DNA from: Callipepla californica brunnescens
Lineage: Eukaryota; Chordata; Aves; Galliformes; Odontophoridae
Length of the DNA stretch: 64,000 nucleotides
NCBI GenBank assembly: GCA_023055505.1
Contig: JALIRH010000117.1
Location: forward strand, 1 to 64,000
Direction: 5' to 3'
The position numbers were made by a program, and so were the translations under genes. Below, one piece after another: positions 1 to 9,442 of the stretch. Every line of letters begins with the position of its first letter. Within the stretch, counting starts at the first letter, position 1. The notes beneath the pieces are model-generated. The model searched no databases and was not told where the DNA came from. It saw nothing but the letters and a program-made list of their open reading frames with translations.

Positions 1-808
1 ATGTCAGCAAAACACTCCCAGACAGTCCTTAACTGTGCCTGCAGGTGCTTATCCGATCAGAGTCCTGAGTTGTTCCAAGCCACGCACTCTTCCTCCAGGC
101 AGGATCTGCCATCACAGGGCTTACTAGAACTTGTTCTCCTTGTTTTCTGGAGTGTCCATGGTTCTCAGCCTTCCTTTCTCATGCTGCTTCTCGTGCTCCA
201 CAGCTTCTGCTCTGAGTACAGTTTCTTGTATTCCCACATGGGTGGGTTGAAATGTTATTGGTAATCACTGTGTTCCTCACCAAACAGCACAAGATCATAT
301 TATGTGCCGTACATGCGGGTTTTGATTTGTCTGTGTGGTGAATGCATGAGGTGGGGTTAGCTCTGCCCTGTACCCTGCCCTGCACAGCATTCTGTTGCTG
401 TCTACAAAGGCCACGCTTGATCTTCACTCAATTAGCTCGTGAAAAAATATCTCTGCAGAAAATGCAATAATGTAAAAACATTTCTGATGTTGTGGGGCTG
501 TATTACTGGCTGTGCTGGGCTATGGGTTGCAGGCCAGGATGAGCGGTAGACCTGGCAGTGCTGTGTTAATGCTTGCACTTGGTGACCTTTGTTGTGGTTT
601 TATGAGTTTTGTTATCGGTTTTCCACACCATAACGTCATGTAATGCACTGGGAGTTAAAGAGTCAGTGCTCCAGCTCTGTGGATGGTTGACAGTTTAGGG
701 TGCAGCTGTGTCCCAAGAAAAGAAGAGCTGCGTACCCCAGAGGACATCGTGTTCCTTTGCGTATTTCAGTTCTCCGTTCAGAAGGAATGATAGAAGTGTT
801 GGCAAGTC

Positions 809-1240
809 TGCAGCACAGGTCTTACGAGGAGCGGCTGAGGGAGCTGGGATTGTTTAGTTTGGGGAAAAGGAGGCTCAGAGGAGACCTCATTGCACTCTAC
901 CACTTCCTGAAGGGAGGCTGTGGTAAGGAGGGGGTCAGCCTCTTCTCCCAGGTAACTAATGACAGGACGAGAGGGAATGGCCACAAGTTGTGCCGGAGAA
1001 GATTTAGATTAGACTTGAGGAAAAATTTTTTCTCTGAGAGAGTGGTCCGGCACTGGAATGGCCTGCCTAGGGAGCTGGTTGAGGCACCGTCCCTAGCGCT
1101 GTTCAAGAAGAGTTTTGATGAGGTGCTGAGGGATTTGATTTAGTAGCTTGGTGGGTAGGGATGGTGGTGTGAGGAAGGTTGGACTAGATGATCTTGTAGG
1201 TCCTTTCCAACCTAATGTACCTATGAATCTATGAATCTGT
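809..1240 (+). mobile_element. CR1: CR1 LINE 3' end inserted in unit 1 only
   Basis: This 432-bp block is absent at the same place in the other seven units. Its frame, open to the stop at 1141-1143, gives the C-terminal end of the CR1 ORF2 protein (for example the stretch [20 protein letters not shown]). The 3' end carries the CR1 'ggttggactagatgatctt' block and a short ATGAATCT repeat tail. It is flanked by AAGTC at 804-808 and 1241-1245, which looks like a 5-bp target-site duplication. It is 5'-truncated, as CR1 copies usually are. Because it occurs in one unit only, it post-dates amplification or has escaped homogenisation. Confidence 0.93.
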
Positions 1241-1500
1241 AAGTCACGAGGTTCCTTCTCTTTCCCTTTTAGATCATCCCAGCAGCATGTGAGCTCCCTA
1301 ACTGTCTCACCTTCACATTAGAGTAAGGGCTTTGGATTTTGGGCACCTCTCTCTCTTTTTATTTGATTTCTTGGCTTCAGTAACAGTTTCATTGCATTCC
1401 ATTGTATTGTTTTGCATTCTGATATCTTATTTAGTACATTAACTTTTGTCCTCAGATCGTTGCCACTGTTTTGTTTTCAGGCCCATCTCGCTGCTCTTTT

Positions 1501-2113
1501 CCCCTTTTCCCCTTCTCCCTTTTTCCCTTTTCCCTCTCCGTTTCTCGGGGTGTGGCTCTGTGGGTCCCCCCACCCCATTTGTCATGGAACCGGCCTGAAC
1601 CTCCCCGTAACCAAAGACAGACTGAGAGGTCTTTCCTAACCTCTGTGATGTCAGCCAGCATCAGACTATGACATCAGCAAGCGAGGGATTGTGCCTGTGT
1701 GGGTGTCAGTGGTTGTGACAGAGCGTGGCTCATTCCAGCTTGTTCCTGGGATTGTGCTGAGCGTTACCGCGAGGCTTAGAGTTTCATCGAGACTTTGTCT
1801 GCGCTGTGCTGAGTTGTGCCTGTGACTGCTTGCAGCAGCTCTCAGTGCCCACCTGCACAGCATCGCTTGTGTTTCCCTGGCCCTGCCCCGTGCAGGCAGC
1901 CGGGACCCAGCGGGACGTGCTTGCAGCAGCAGAGGTGAGCAGTGCAGGGACGCGTGCGTGGGGCGGCCGTGGGGAGTGCAGTGGTGGGAGGTTGGTGGGC
2001 AGCACAGGATGGCCCGGCTGCAGGGCCAGGAGGGCTTCCTGCTGAGGGACTGGGGTATGTCTTCGTCGTGCCTTGGGACGGCTCGGTGACTGTGGCCTCT
2101 CTTCCTCGCGCAG
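1501..2113 (+). promoter_or_regulatory. 5' control region and 5' intron of gene copy 1
   Basis: The region opens with a C-rich tract at 1501-1534. Its minus strand has five G-runs of 3-4 with 4-5 nt loops, a G-quadruplex pattern. Two 8-bp CRE-like sites in inverted orientation follow: TGATGTCA at 1646-1653 and TGACATCA at 1669-1676. A noncoding exon is inferred to end at AGAG|GTGAGC. The intron is 1935-2113 (179 bp), ending in a pyrimidine stretch and CGCGCAG. No TATA box was recognised and the transcription start is unknown. The intron is inferred from splice consensus only. Confidence 0.5.
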
Positions 2114-2192
2114 TGTGTGACGTTAGCAGCGCACCTCTGGTGAAGGAGAGCAGCTCGTCATCCTCGGCTCTCCCCACGTGCAGGAGAAGATC

Positions 2193-3191
2193 ATGGCTGC
2201 ACAGGAGGAATTTATGTGTCCTATCTGCCGTGACGTGCGCCGAGACGTCGCGGCAGTCACGCCGTGTAACCATCGTTTCTGCGTGGGCTGCATCCAGAGA
2301 TGGGCAAGGCTGAGCGCCACCTGCGCGCTGTGCAGGGTGCCTATGAGGACCATCAAGGCCTCTGTGTGGGGAGACAAAGAGCACATAGAATTCATTGTCT
2401 CCCCGCCTGCGGCGCCTGTGCCTGCCGACTTCCTTGATGGCACAGCAGCCCGTGCTCCACGCGCTGTGCCACTGCCACCTGTGCAGGAAGGAGCAGGGCC
2501 CCAGGGAAGGGAGAGACCGGGCGGCCTCTTGCCGCAGGAGTGGGCAGCATTGTTCAGGGAGCGCCGCAGCATCCTCGACCCTGTGCGGCCGTCCCTGCAG
2601 CGGAAGCTCTCTTCCATCATTGGGATCACGTGGTGGCAGGTGCGATCGGCAGAGAGCCTCTTCCTGTGCTGCTTATGTCATCTGGGCCTGGACAGGGACG
2701 CCATGCTGCGGTGCATAGAGCCCAGCATTGGATCCATCGCCAGGCCGATCATTGTCTGGCTCATAGACACCATCGTGAGCCAGTGCGGCCAGGAGGCCCG
2801 GAGGCTGCGGGGCCTTGAGGACGGCGGCGATGAGCAGGGGCAGGAGGACATCCCCGCAGCTCCTTCTCCTCCGAGGACGCTCACCCCCAGCGCCTCCACG
2901 GATCCGGACACGCAGGAGGACGTCCCTGGCACATCCAGCGGGGTCAGCCAGGGGGGTGATGGCGAGCTCCCCTCTGCTCCCAGCCCTGGGGAGCAGGAGC
3001 AGGCCTTAGAGGAGCCAGGCCAGGAGGCAGCAGGGCCCAGTGCCCAAGGCTTCAGCCGCAGGCACTCCACTCCCAGGGAGCGCAGGGAGAGCTCCTCTAG
3101 GAGGACCCGGCGCCCCACTAGGAGGAGGAGGGCCAGCAGTGGCCAGGATGGTCCCCAGCCCTGCAAGAGGCCGCGCCCCCGGCGCCTCTAG
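2193..3191 (+). CDS. TOPORS-like RING-type E3 ligase, copy 1
   Basis: 332 aa, single coding exon. A C3HC4 RING finger spans residues 9-47 (C9, C12, C25, H27, C30, C33, C44, C47). It contains the FCxxCIQRW signature, with Trp37 at the usual E2-contact position. Residues about 116-206 form a second conserved domain (WAALFRERR to EARRLRGL) that resembles the region C-terminal to the RING in TOPORS. An acidic Ser/Pro linker (about 207-285) and an Arg/Ser-rich basic tail (289-332, likely nuclear localisation) follow. TOPORS is a nuclear ubiquitin and SUMO ligase of about 1,000 residues with its coding sequence essentially in one exon; this protein is about a third of that. The ATG at 2193 is chosen because it has A at -3 and G at +4; the frame stays open a few codons upstream but without an ATG. 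Copy-specific change: Leu31 to Val inside the RING. Naming by similarity is from memory; the RING is certain. Confidence 0.9.
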   Translation: MAAQEEFMCPICRDVRRDVAAVTPCNHRFCVGCIQRWARLSATCALCRVPMRTIKASVWGDKEHIEFIVSPPAAPVPADFLDGTAARAPRAVPLPPVQEGAGPQGRERPGGLLPQEWAALFRERRSILDPVRPSLQRKLSSIIGITWWQVRSAESLFLCCLCHLGLDRDAMLRCIEPSIGSIARPIIVWLIDTIVSQCGQEARRLRGLEDGGDEQGQEDIPAAPSPPRTLTPSASTDPDTQEDVPGTSSGVSQGGDGELPSAPSPGEQEQALEEPGQEAAGPSAQGFSRRHSTPRERRESSSRRTRRPTRRRRASSGQDGPQPCKRPRPRRL

Positions 3192-3225
3192 CAGGGCTTA
3201 CAATTGTTCATTATTCATGTTTGTA

Positions 3226-3247
3226 AATAAATAAATATTGAAATAAA
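3226..3247 (+). terminator. Polyadenylation signals, copy 1
   Basis: Three AATAAA hexamers (3226-3231, 3230-3235, 3242-3247) lie 35-56 bp after the stop codon, giving a very short 3' UTR. The cluster is conserved in all eight units. Confidence 0.85.
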
Positions 3248-3455
3248 GACTATTCTGCTGCCTGCTATTCTTTCCCTAAAGCGAGCTGGTGCTGCCATGT
3301 GCACGCTGCTTCTCCCTGGAAGTATTTAGAAGATGTGTTGGTATGGCACTTAGGGACCCAGCGTCCTATTGGCCTTCTTGGCCACCAGAGCACAGTGCTA
3401 GCTCATGGCTAATGTGTCATCCACAGGACACCCTGGTCCCTCTCCTCAGATCTCC

Positions 3456-3882
3456 TCTCCATGGGAGACCTCCTCATGCAACTGAATAAGTCCATGGGTC
3501 TGGATGATATGCATCCCAGGGTTCTGAGAGATATTGGTGATTTGGTTACAGAACTGCTCTCCATCGTATCTGAAAGATTAAAACTGTTGATTAAGACTGG
3601 AAGAAGGGTAACCTCATTCATTTTTAAGAAAAAGAGAGAAGATGACCTGGGAAACTAGGGGCCGGTGAGCCTAGCCTCTGTGCCTGGGAAGATCATGGAG
3701 CAGATCCTCCTGGGTACCGTGTTAAGGCACGTACGAGACAAAGAGGTGATCTGAGACATCCAGCATGGTTTCAGCACGGGCAGATGTTGCCTGACCAGTC
3801 TGGGGACTTCTATGATGGAGTGATGACACTGGAGGACAGGGGAAAGGTGGGAGGTGTCATGTACCTGGCCTTCTTCAAAGCC
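3456..3882 (+). mobile_element. CR1: Degraded CR1 reverse-transcriptase fragment, unit 1
   Basis: The plus-strand frame reads LLMQLNKSMGLDDMHPRVLR, then after breaks [17 protein letters not shown] and an IQHGFSTGRCCLTSL-like block, matching the CR1 ORF2 reverse transcriptase. It is broken by stops and indels, so it is not functional. A separate short CR1 3'-end piece with a TTAGAAGATGTG motif lies just before it at about 3320-3355. All units carry the same fragment, so it was present in the ancestral unit. Confidence 0.85.
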
Positions 3883-5300
3883 TCACCACATCCTTCTCTC
3901 TAAATTGGAGACGTGTGGATTTGAAAGTTGGACTGTCTGATGGATTAAGAACTGGTTTGCAGGTTGCAACCAATTGTTTCTTATCAAACTATTCACGTTC
4001 TACAAAATAATAACAATAATCGTATTAGTAACATTGTGTTATGCCTCGTACACAGCATCCCGACCGCCTGATTAAGAACTTTCTGCTTTGGTTTTCTTTA
4101 GCACTTTGTAACAGTAATGCCAGATGCATTTAGGTTATCAGGACTTAACCAAAGCTTCAATTGTTAACACGCAGAAGAAGAAAGAAAAGACACAAGGTGA
4201 TCATATGATACTGACAAGAAATGCCATTGAACCCAATTAGGAAAGAACAAACATGTGTTTCACCCCCGGCCAGAGAATCCCCAGTGGTCCCATTCTGTGT
4301 GTACCCGTAACTGATTGGAAAGAATCTTCCATTTTTGTATTCTCTGATGTAGTGATTTTTGAATGTTCCCTAAGTCCATATAGCACGTGCCTTTAAAATG
4401 CTCCCAATCACACCTTTGGGTTAATAGTAGAGAATCAGTGGCGGCACGACTTTGTAAAGGTGCCTGTCGGATAGAATCAGCATCAGTGGGCAAGCCTGCT
4501 AGAGCATCTCTAGTGGTACTGCTTTCCTTAGCCAGCTAACATCCCCACGTGGTGAGTGTGGCTAAAGCTTGAGCGGTGCTGTTGCAGGGTATGTTTGGAT
4601 CAGGATGTCTCAGGAGCAGAGGCAAGCAAACTGCATTCAGAGCAATACAGAGGGTTAGAGTTTTAGTCAGCATACGCACGGTCGCACACCCACAGGCATT
4701 TGTTTTAGATAAATGTAAGCGGGAAGCAGAAACTCCCTAAGCAAGTGCATTATTACCTACTGACCCTGGAGAAACAGCAAACGTCAGAAAGGAGAGAGAG
4801 AATGAAAGTGCCGGCGGAGGACGCGATAGGTCGTGCCAGCAGGGCGTCCCCTGCTTCAAAGTGTGCTTTTCCTCTCTCACCCCTCACAGATTCTGTCCTG
4901 CTTTCACCCTTCCCAGGGTCTGCAGAGTTTTTTCCATTTGTGTACCGCTTCCTCATGGGAAGTGCATGATACAGAGCCCAAGGGGAACAACTGCTTGCAA
5001 AACAAATGAACGACTAAGGTCAGCTCTCCCTACAAAACGCAGTACTTACAGCCACAGATATCAGTTCCCTGAAAAGTATCAGAATACTTTGTTTCATCCG
5101 AAAATCGCTCTTCAGTCAGGGCCCTTGAAGTCCCTGATATAGGTGCCAACTGAAGGAAGCAGTGAACTGAAATATCTGTTGGGCAACTAACTATATGGTT
5201 GATAGGGGTTTGATATTATGATAAGAGATTCTGGAAGAAACAGACAAATCCAATGGTTGTATTGGTGTTGCAATGATGTTATTACAGAGTCTAATTTTGA
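3883..5300. other. Unit spacer with no recognised gene
   Basis: About 1.4 kb present in every complete unit. Short open frames occur on both strands (for example 4260-4493 minus, 4861-5142 plus), but none has a recognisable domain and several are broken in other units. I see no RNA gene or identifiable transposon here. Confidence 0.6.
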
Positions 5301-5309
5301 TCTTAATTA

Positions 5310-5560
5310 CACTTTATATGTTTGATCTGGGTGTCCTTTGAGTGGCTGGAATACAGGGTGTGTAGCTGTTGAGTAGCGATACCCAATAGTGGTTGCAACC
5401 AGTTGATGGTCCCTAACGATTTCTGAAGATCATTTAATGTCTGCAAATGATGTACCACTTTGAGGATTGGCTGCTGAATGGTATGAGGTGTAATTTTCCA
5501 TCCTAAATATTTCCACGGAGAGCTGAGTCGCTTCTTCATCTGTTTGTAAACCAACAGATT
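5310..5560 (-). mobile_element. Class II ERV pol (reverse transcriptase) remnant, unit 1
   Basis: The minus-strand translation contains the retroviral RT connection motif blocks YLGWKIT and TLNDLQKSLGTINW, then LLGI. These are typical of the thumb region of alpha/beta-like (class II) avian endogenous retroviruses. Only about 80 residues are recognisable; flanking pol, gag, env and LTRs were not seen at this site. It is an old fragment embedded in the unit before amplification. Confidence 0.8.
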
Positions 5561-5593
5561 AGACTGGCTGCTGGATGAGCGGTAGAGCATCCT

Positions 5594-5977
5594 TCAGACT
5601 CTCTTCCAGTTCTTCTTCAGGTGGAAGGGTGGGGTGCGATTTTCCTTCTCCCGGGGCGGGGGTGCGGTTGGAATCGCGGATCGAGTCCGGGCAGGAGCTG
5701 CTTCCCGTGCTGCGGGGATTTGGGCGGCAGAGGGCGATACGGAGAGTGAGAAGAGTTTGCCCTTCCTTGTCGAATCTGTTTGAGCACTACCGAAATGTGG
5801 CACCAATTTGGCAGCCATTTTGTCTCTAGTAGTAGAAGCCTCCCAGAGTTTTGTGCCCGATTTGTCCCAAAGCTGCCCAGCAAAAGGAAACCCAGCGTTT
5901 GGAAACTCGGGGAAATTACTGCTTATCCATTTAAAATGAGGTAGACACAGGCAGATTCTGAAGCTTCCAAACGACAT
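5594..5977 (-). other. Antisense 127-codon open frame, intact in units 1, 4 and 7
   Basis: This minus-strand frame starts with ATG at the unit boundary and runs to 5594. No domain is recognised; the C-terminal half is Arg/Pro/Ala-rich because the DNA there is GC-rich. Units 2, 3 and 5 carry a frame-changing difference near the middle, and unit 6 has lost most of it. It lies just upstream (minus orientation) of the ERV pol remnant. Coding status is doubtful. Confidence 0.3.
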
Positions 5978-7036
5978 GTCAGCAAAACACTCCCAGACAG
6001 TCCTTAACTGTGCCTGCAGGAGCTTATCCGATCAGAGTCCTGAGTTGTTCCAAGCCTCGCGCTCTTCCTCCAGGCAGGATCTGCCATCACAGGGCTTACT
6101 AGAACTTGTTCTCCTTGTTTTCTGGAGTGTCCATGGTTCTCAGCCTTCCTTTCTCATGCTGCTTCTCGTGCTCCACAGCTTCTGCTCTGAGTACAGTTTC
6201 TTGTATTCCCACATGGGTGGGTTGAAATGTTATTGGTAATCACTGTGTTCCTCACCAAACAGCACAAGATCATATTATGTGCCATACATGCGGGTTTTGC
6301 TTTGTCTGTGTGGTGAATGCATGAGGTGGGGTTAGCTCTGCCCTGTACCCTGCCCTGCACAGCATTCTGTTGCTATCTACAAAGGCCACGCTTGATCTTC
6401 ACTCAATTAGCTTGTGAAAAAATATCTCTACAGACCACATAATAACGTAAAAGATTTTCTGATGTTGGGGCTGTATTACTGGCTGTGCAGGGCTATGGGT
6501 TGCAGGCCAGGATGAGCGGTAGACCTGGCAGTGCTGTGTTAATGCTTGCACTTGGTGACCCTTGTTGTGGTTTTATGAGTTTTGTTATCGGTTTTCCACA
6601 CCATAACGTCATGTAATGCACTGGGAGTTAAAGAGTCAGTGCTCCAGCTCTGTGGATGGTTGATGATTTTGGGTGCAGCTGTGTCACAAGAGAAGAAGAG
6701 CTGCGTACCCCAGAGGACATCGTGTTCCTTTGGGTATTTCAGTTCTCCGTTCAGAGGGAATGATAGAAGTGTTGGCAAGTCACGAGGTTCCTTCTCTTTC
6801 CCTTTTAGATCATCCCAGCAGCATGTGAGCTCCCTAACTGTCTCACCTTCACATTAGAGTAAGGGCTTTGGATTTTGGGCACCTCTCTCTCATTTTATTT
6901 GATTTATTGGCTTCAATACCAGATTCATTGCATTCCATTGTATTGTTTTGCATTCTGATATCTTATTTAGTACATTAACTTTTGTCCTCAGATCGTTGCC
7001 ACTGTTTTGTTTTCAGGCCCATCTCGCTGCTCTTTT

Positions 7037-7649
7037 CCCCTTTTCCCCTTCTCCCTTTTTCCCGTTTCCCTCTCCGTTTCTCGGGGTGTGGCTCTGTGGG
7101 TCCCCCCACCCCATTTGTCATGGAACCGGCCTGAACCTCCCCGTAACCAAAGACAGACTGAGAGGTCTTTCCTAACCGCTGTGATGTCAGCCAGCATGAG
7201 ACTATGACATCAGCAGGCGAGGGATTGTGCCTGTGTGGGTGTCAGTGGTTGTGACAGAGCGTGGCTCATTCCAGCTTGTTCCTGGGATTGTGCTGAGCGT
7301 TACCGCGAGGCTTAGAGTTTCATCGAGACTTTGTCTGCGCTGTGCTGAGTTGTGCCTGTGACTGCTTGCAGCAGCTCTCAGTGCCCACCTGCACAGCATC
7401 GCTTGTGTTTCCCTGGCCCTGCCCCGTGCAGGCAGCCGGGACCCAGCGGGACGTGCTTGCAGCAGCAGAGGTGAGCAGTGCAGGGACGCGTGCGTGGGGC
7501 GGCCGTGGGGAGTGCAGTGGTGGGAGGTTGGTGGGCAGCACAGGATGGCCCGGCTGCAGGGCCAGGAGGGCTTCCTGCTGAGGGACTGGGGTATGTCTTC
7601 GTCGTGCCTTGGGACGGCTCGGTGACTGTGGCCTCTCTTCCTCGCGCAG
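7037..7649 (+). promoter_or_regulatory. 5' control region and intron of gene copy 2
   Basis: Same layout as copy 1: five-run G4 pattern on the minus strand from 7037, TGATGTCA at 7182-7189, TGACATCA at 7205-7212, intron 7471-7649. The last pyrimidine run reads CCCGTTTCCC instead of CCCTTTTCCC, which keeps all G-runs. Confidence 0.5.
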
Positions 7650-7728
7650 TGTGTGACGTTAGCAGCGCACCTCTGGTGAAGGAGAGCAGCTCGTCATCCT
7701 CGGCTCTCCCCACGTGCAGGAGAAGATC

Positions 7729-8727
7729 ATGGCTGCACAGGAGGAATTTATGTGTCCTATCTGCCGTGACGTGCGCCGAGACGTCGCGGCAGTCACGCCG
7801 TGTAACCATCGTTTCTGCCTGGGCTGCATCCAGAGATGGGCAAGGCTGAGCGCCACCTGCGCGCTGTGCAGGGTGCCTATGAGGACCATCAAGGCCTCTG
7901 TGTGGGGAGACAAAGAGCACATAGAATTCATTGTCTCCCCGCCTGCAACGCCTGTGCCTGCCGACTTCCTTGATGGCACAGCAGCCCGTGCTCCACGCGC
8001 TGTGCCACTGCCACCTGTGCAGGAAGGAGCAGGGCCCCAGGGAAGGGAGAGACCGGGCGGCCTCTTGCCGCAGGAGTGGGCAGCATTGTTCAGGGAGCGC
8101 CGCAGCATCCTCGACCCTGTGCGGCCGTCCCTGCAGCGGAAGCTCTCTTCCATCATCGGGATCACGTGGTGGCAGGTGCGATCGGCAGAGAGCCTCTTCC
8201 TGTGCTGCTTATGTCATCTGGGCCTGGACAGGGACGCCATGCTGCGGTGCATAGAGCCCAGCATTGGATCCATCGCCAGGCCGATCATTGTCTGGCTCAT
8301 AGACACCATCGTGAGCCAGTGCGGCCAGGAGGCCCGGAGGCTGCGGGGCCTTGAGGACGGCGGCGATGAGCAGGGGCAGGAGGACATCCCCGCAGCTCCT
8401 TCTCCACAGAGGACGCTCACCCCCAGCGCCTCCACGGATCCGGACACACAAGAGGAGGACCCTGGCACATCCAGCGGGGTCAGCCACGGGGGTGATGGCG
8501 AGCTCCCCTCTGCTCCCGGCCCTGGGGAGCAGGAGCAGGCCTTAGAGGAGCCAGGCCAGGAGGCAGCAGGGCCCAGTGCCCAAGGCTTCAGCCGCAGGCA
8601 CTCCACTCCCAGGGAGCGCAGGGAGAGCTCCTCTAGGAGGACCCGGCGCCCCACTAGGAGGAGGAGGGCCAGCAGTGGCCAGGATGGTCCCCAGCCCTGC
8701 AAGAGGCCGCGCCCCCGGCGCCTCTAG
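7729..8727 (+). CDS. TOPORS-like RING-type E3 ligase, copy 2
   Basis: 332 aa; RING ligands at C9, C12, C25, H27, C30, C33, C44 and C47 all kept, followed by the second domain, acidic linker and basic tail. Copy-specific features: Ala to Thr in the SPPATPVPADF stretch (shared with copy 5), QEEDPGTSSG in the linker, and Ser to Gly in APGPG. Start at the ATG with A at -3 and G at +4. No disabling change, so it should encode the same type of nuclear E3 ligase as its neighbours. Assignment to the TOPORS family is by motif recognition. Confidence 0.9.
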   Translation: MAAQEEFMCPICRDVRRDVAAVTPCNHRFCLGCIQRWARLSATCALCRVPMRTIKASVWGDKEHIEFIVSPPATPVPADFLDGTAARAPRAVPLPPVQEGAGPQGRERPGGLLPQEWAALFRERRSILDPVRPSLQRKLSSIIGITWWQVRSAESLFLCCLCHLGLDRDAMLRCIEPSIGSIARPIIVWLIDTIVSQCGQEARRLRGLEDGGDEQGQEDIPAAPSPQRTLTPSASTDPDTQEEDPGTSSGVSHGGDGELPSAPGPGEQEQALEEPGQEAAGPSAQGFSRRHSTPRERRESSSRRTRRPTRRRRASSGQDGPQPCKRPRPRRL

Positions 8728-8761
8728 CAGGGCTTACAATTGTTAATCATTCATGTTTGTA

Positions 8762-8783
8762 AATAAATAAATATTGAAATAAA
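8762..8783 (+). terminator. Polyadenylation signals, copy 2
   Basis: Overlapping AATAAA hexamers 35 bp after the stop and a third at 8778-8783. Confidence 0.85.
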
Positions 8784-9013
8784 GACTATTCTGCTGCCTG
8801 CTATTATTTCCCTAAAGCGAGCTGGTGCTGCCTTGTGCACACTGCTGCTCCCTGGAGGTATTTAGAAGATGTGTAGGTATGGCACCTGGGTACACGGTCT
8901 CTTTAATGCACCCCAGCGTCCTATTGGCCTTCTTGGCCACCAGAGCACAGTGCTAGCTCATGGCTAACGTGTCATCCACAGGACACCCTGGTCCCTCTCC
9001 TCAGATCTCCTCT

Positions 9014-9442
9014 CCATGGGAGACCTCCTCATGCAACTGAATAAGTCCATGGGTCTGGATGATATGCATTCCAGGGTGCTGAGAGTTGTTGCTGATTTGG
9101 TTGCAGAACTGCTCTCCATCATATCTGAAAGGTCAAAACTGTTGATTGAGACTGGAAGAAGGGAAACCTCATTCATTCATTTTTAAGACAAAGAGAGAGG
9201 ATGACCTGGGAAACTAGGGGCCGGTGAGCCTAGCCTCTGTGCCTGGGAAGATCATGGAGCAGATCCTCCTGGGAACCGTGTTAAGGCAGATACGGGACAA
9301 AGAGGTGATCTGAGACATCCAGCATGGTTTCAGCACGGGCAGATGTTGCCTGACCAGTCTGGGGACTTCTATGATGGAGTGATGACACTGGAGGACAGGG
9401 GAAAGGTGAGAGATGTCATGTACCTGGCCTTCTTCAAAGCCT
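9014..9442 (+). mobile_element. CR1: Degraded CR1 RT fragment, unit 2
   Basis: Same fragment as in unit 1, with a 4-bp repeat difference (ATTCATTCATTT) that shifts the frame near 9175. Shares its variant set with unit 5. Confidence 0.85.

Larger units (their letters stand above)
1..5975 (+). repeat. Tandem array unit 1 (phase start arbitrary)
   Basis: First of eight direct repeats; the same sequence restarts at 5976. It is about 400 bp longer than its neighbours because a CR1 element sits at 809-1240. Order within the unit: spacer (1 to about 1450), pyrimidine tract and 5' noncoding part of the gene, RING gene (2193-3191), polyA signals, CR1 remnants (about 3300-3882), a spacer with no recognised content (about 3883-5300), minus-strand ERV pol fragment, and a region with an antisense open frame (5594-5977). 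The window opens exactly at a repeat phase, so the true left edge of the array is not visible. Confidence 0.97.

Noticed and set aside
1..264. 87-codon plus-strand frame recurring in every unit
   Set aside because: No domain, no start context of note, and the opposite strand is equally open in several units; conservation is explained by tandem duplication.
700..1143. 147-codon plus-strand frame as a host gene
   Set aside because: It is the CR1 ORF2 C-terminus fused by chance to spacer sequence; absent where the CR1 insertion is absent.
2178..2192. Five-codon upstream extension of the RING frame starting at GTG
   Set aside because: GTG is not a normal eukaryotic start; the ATG at 2193 has A at -3 and G at +4.
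1942..2313. 123-codon plus-strand frame running through the predicted intron
   Set aside because: Crosses good GT-AG splice sites and overlaps the RING exon in another frame; no recognisable domain.
1842..2384. 180-codon minus-strand open frame overlapping the 5' part of the gene, repeated in all units
   Set aside because: GC-rich shadow of the intron and RING exon; no domain, and its conservation follows from the overlapping sequence.
2678..3166. 162-codon minus-strand frame opposite the gene
   Set aside because: Low-complexity Ser/Leu/Pro composition typical of the antisense of an Arg/Ser/Glu-rich coding exon.
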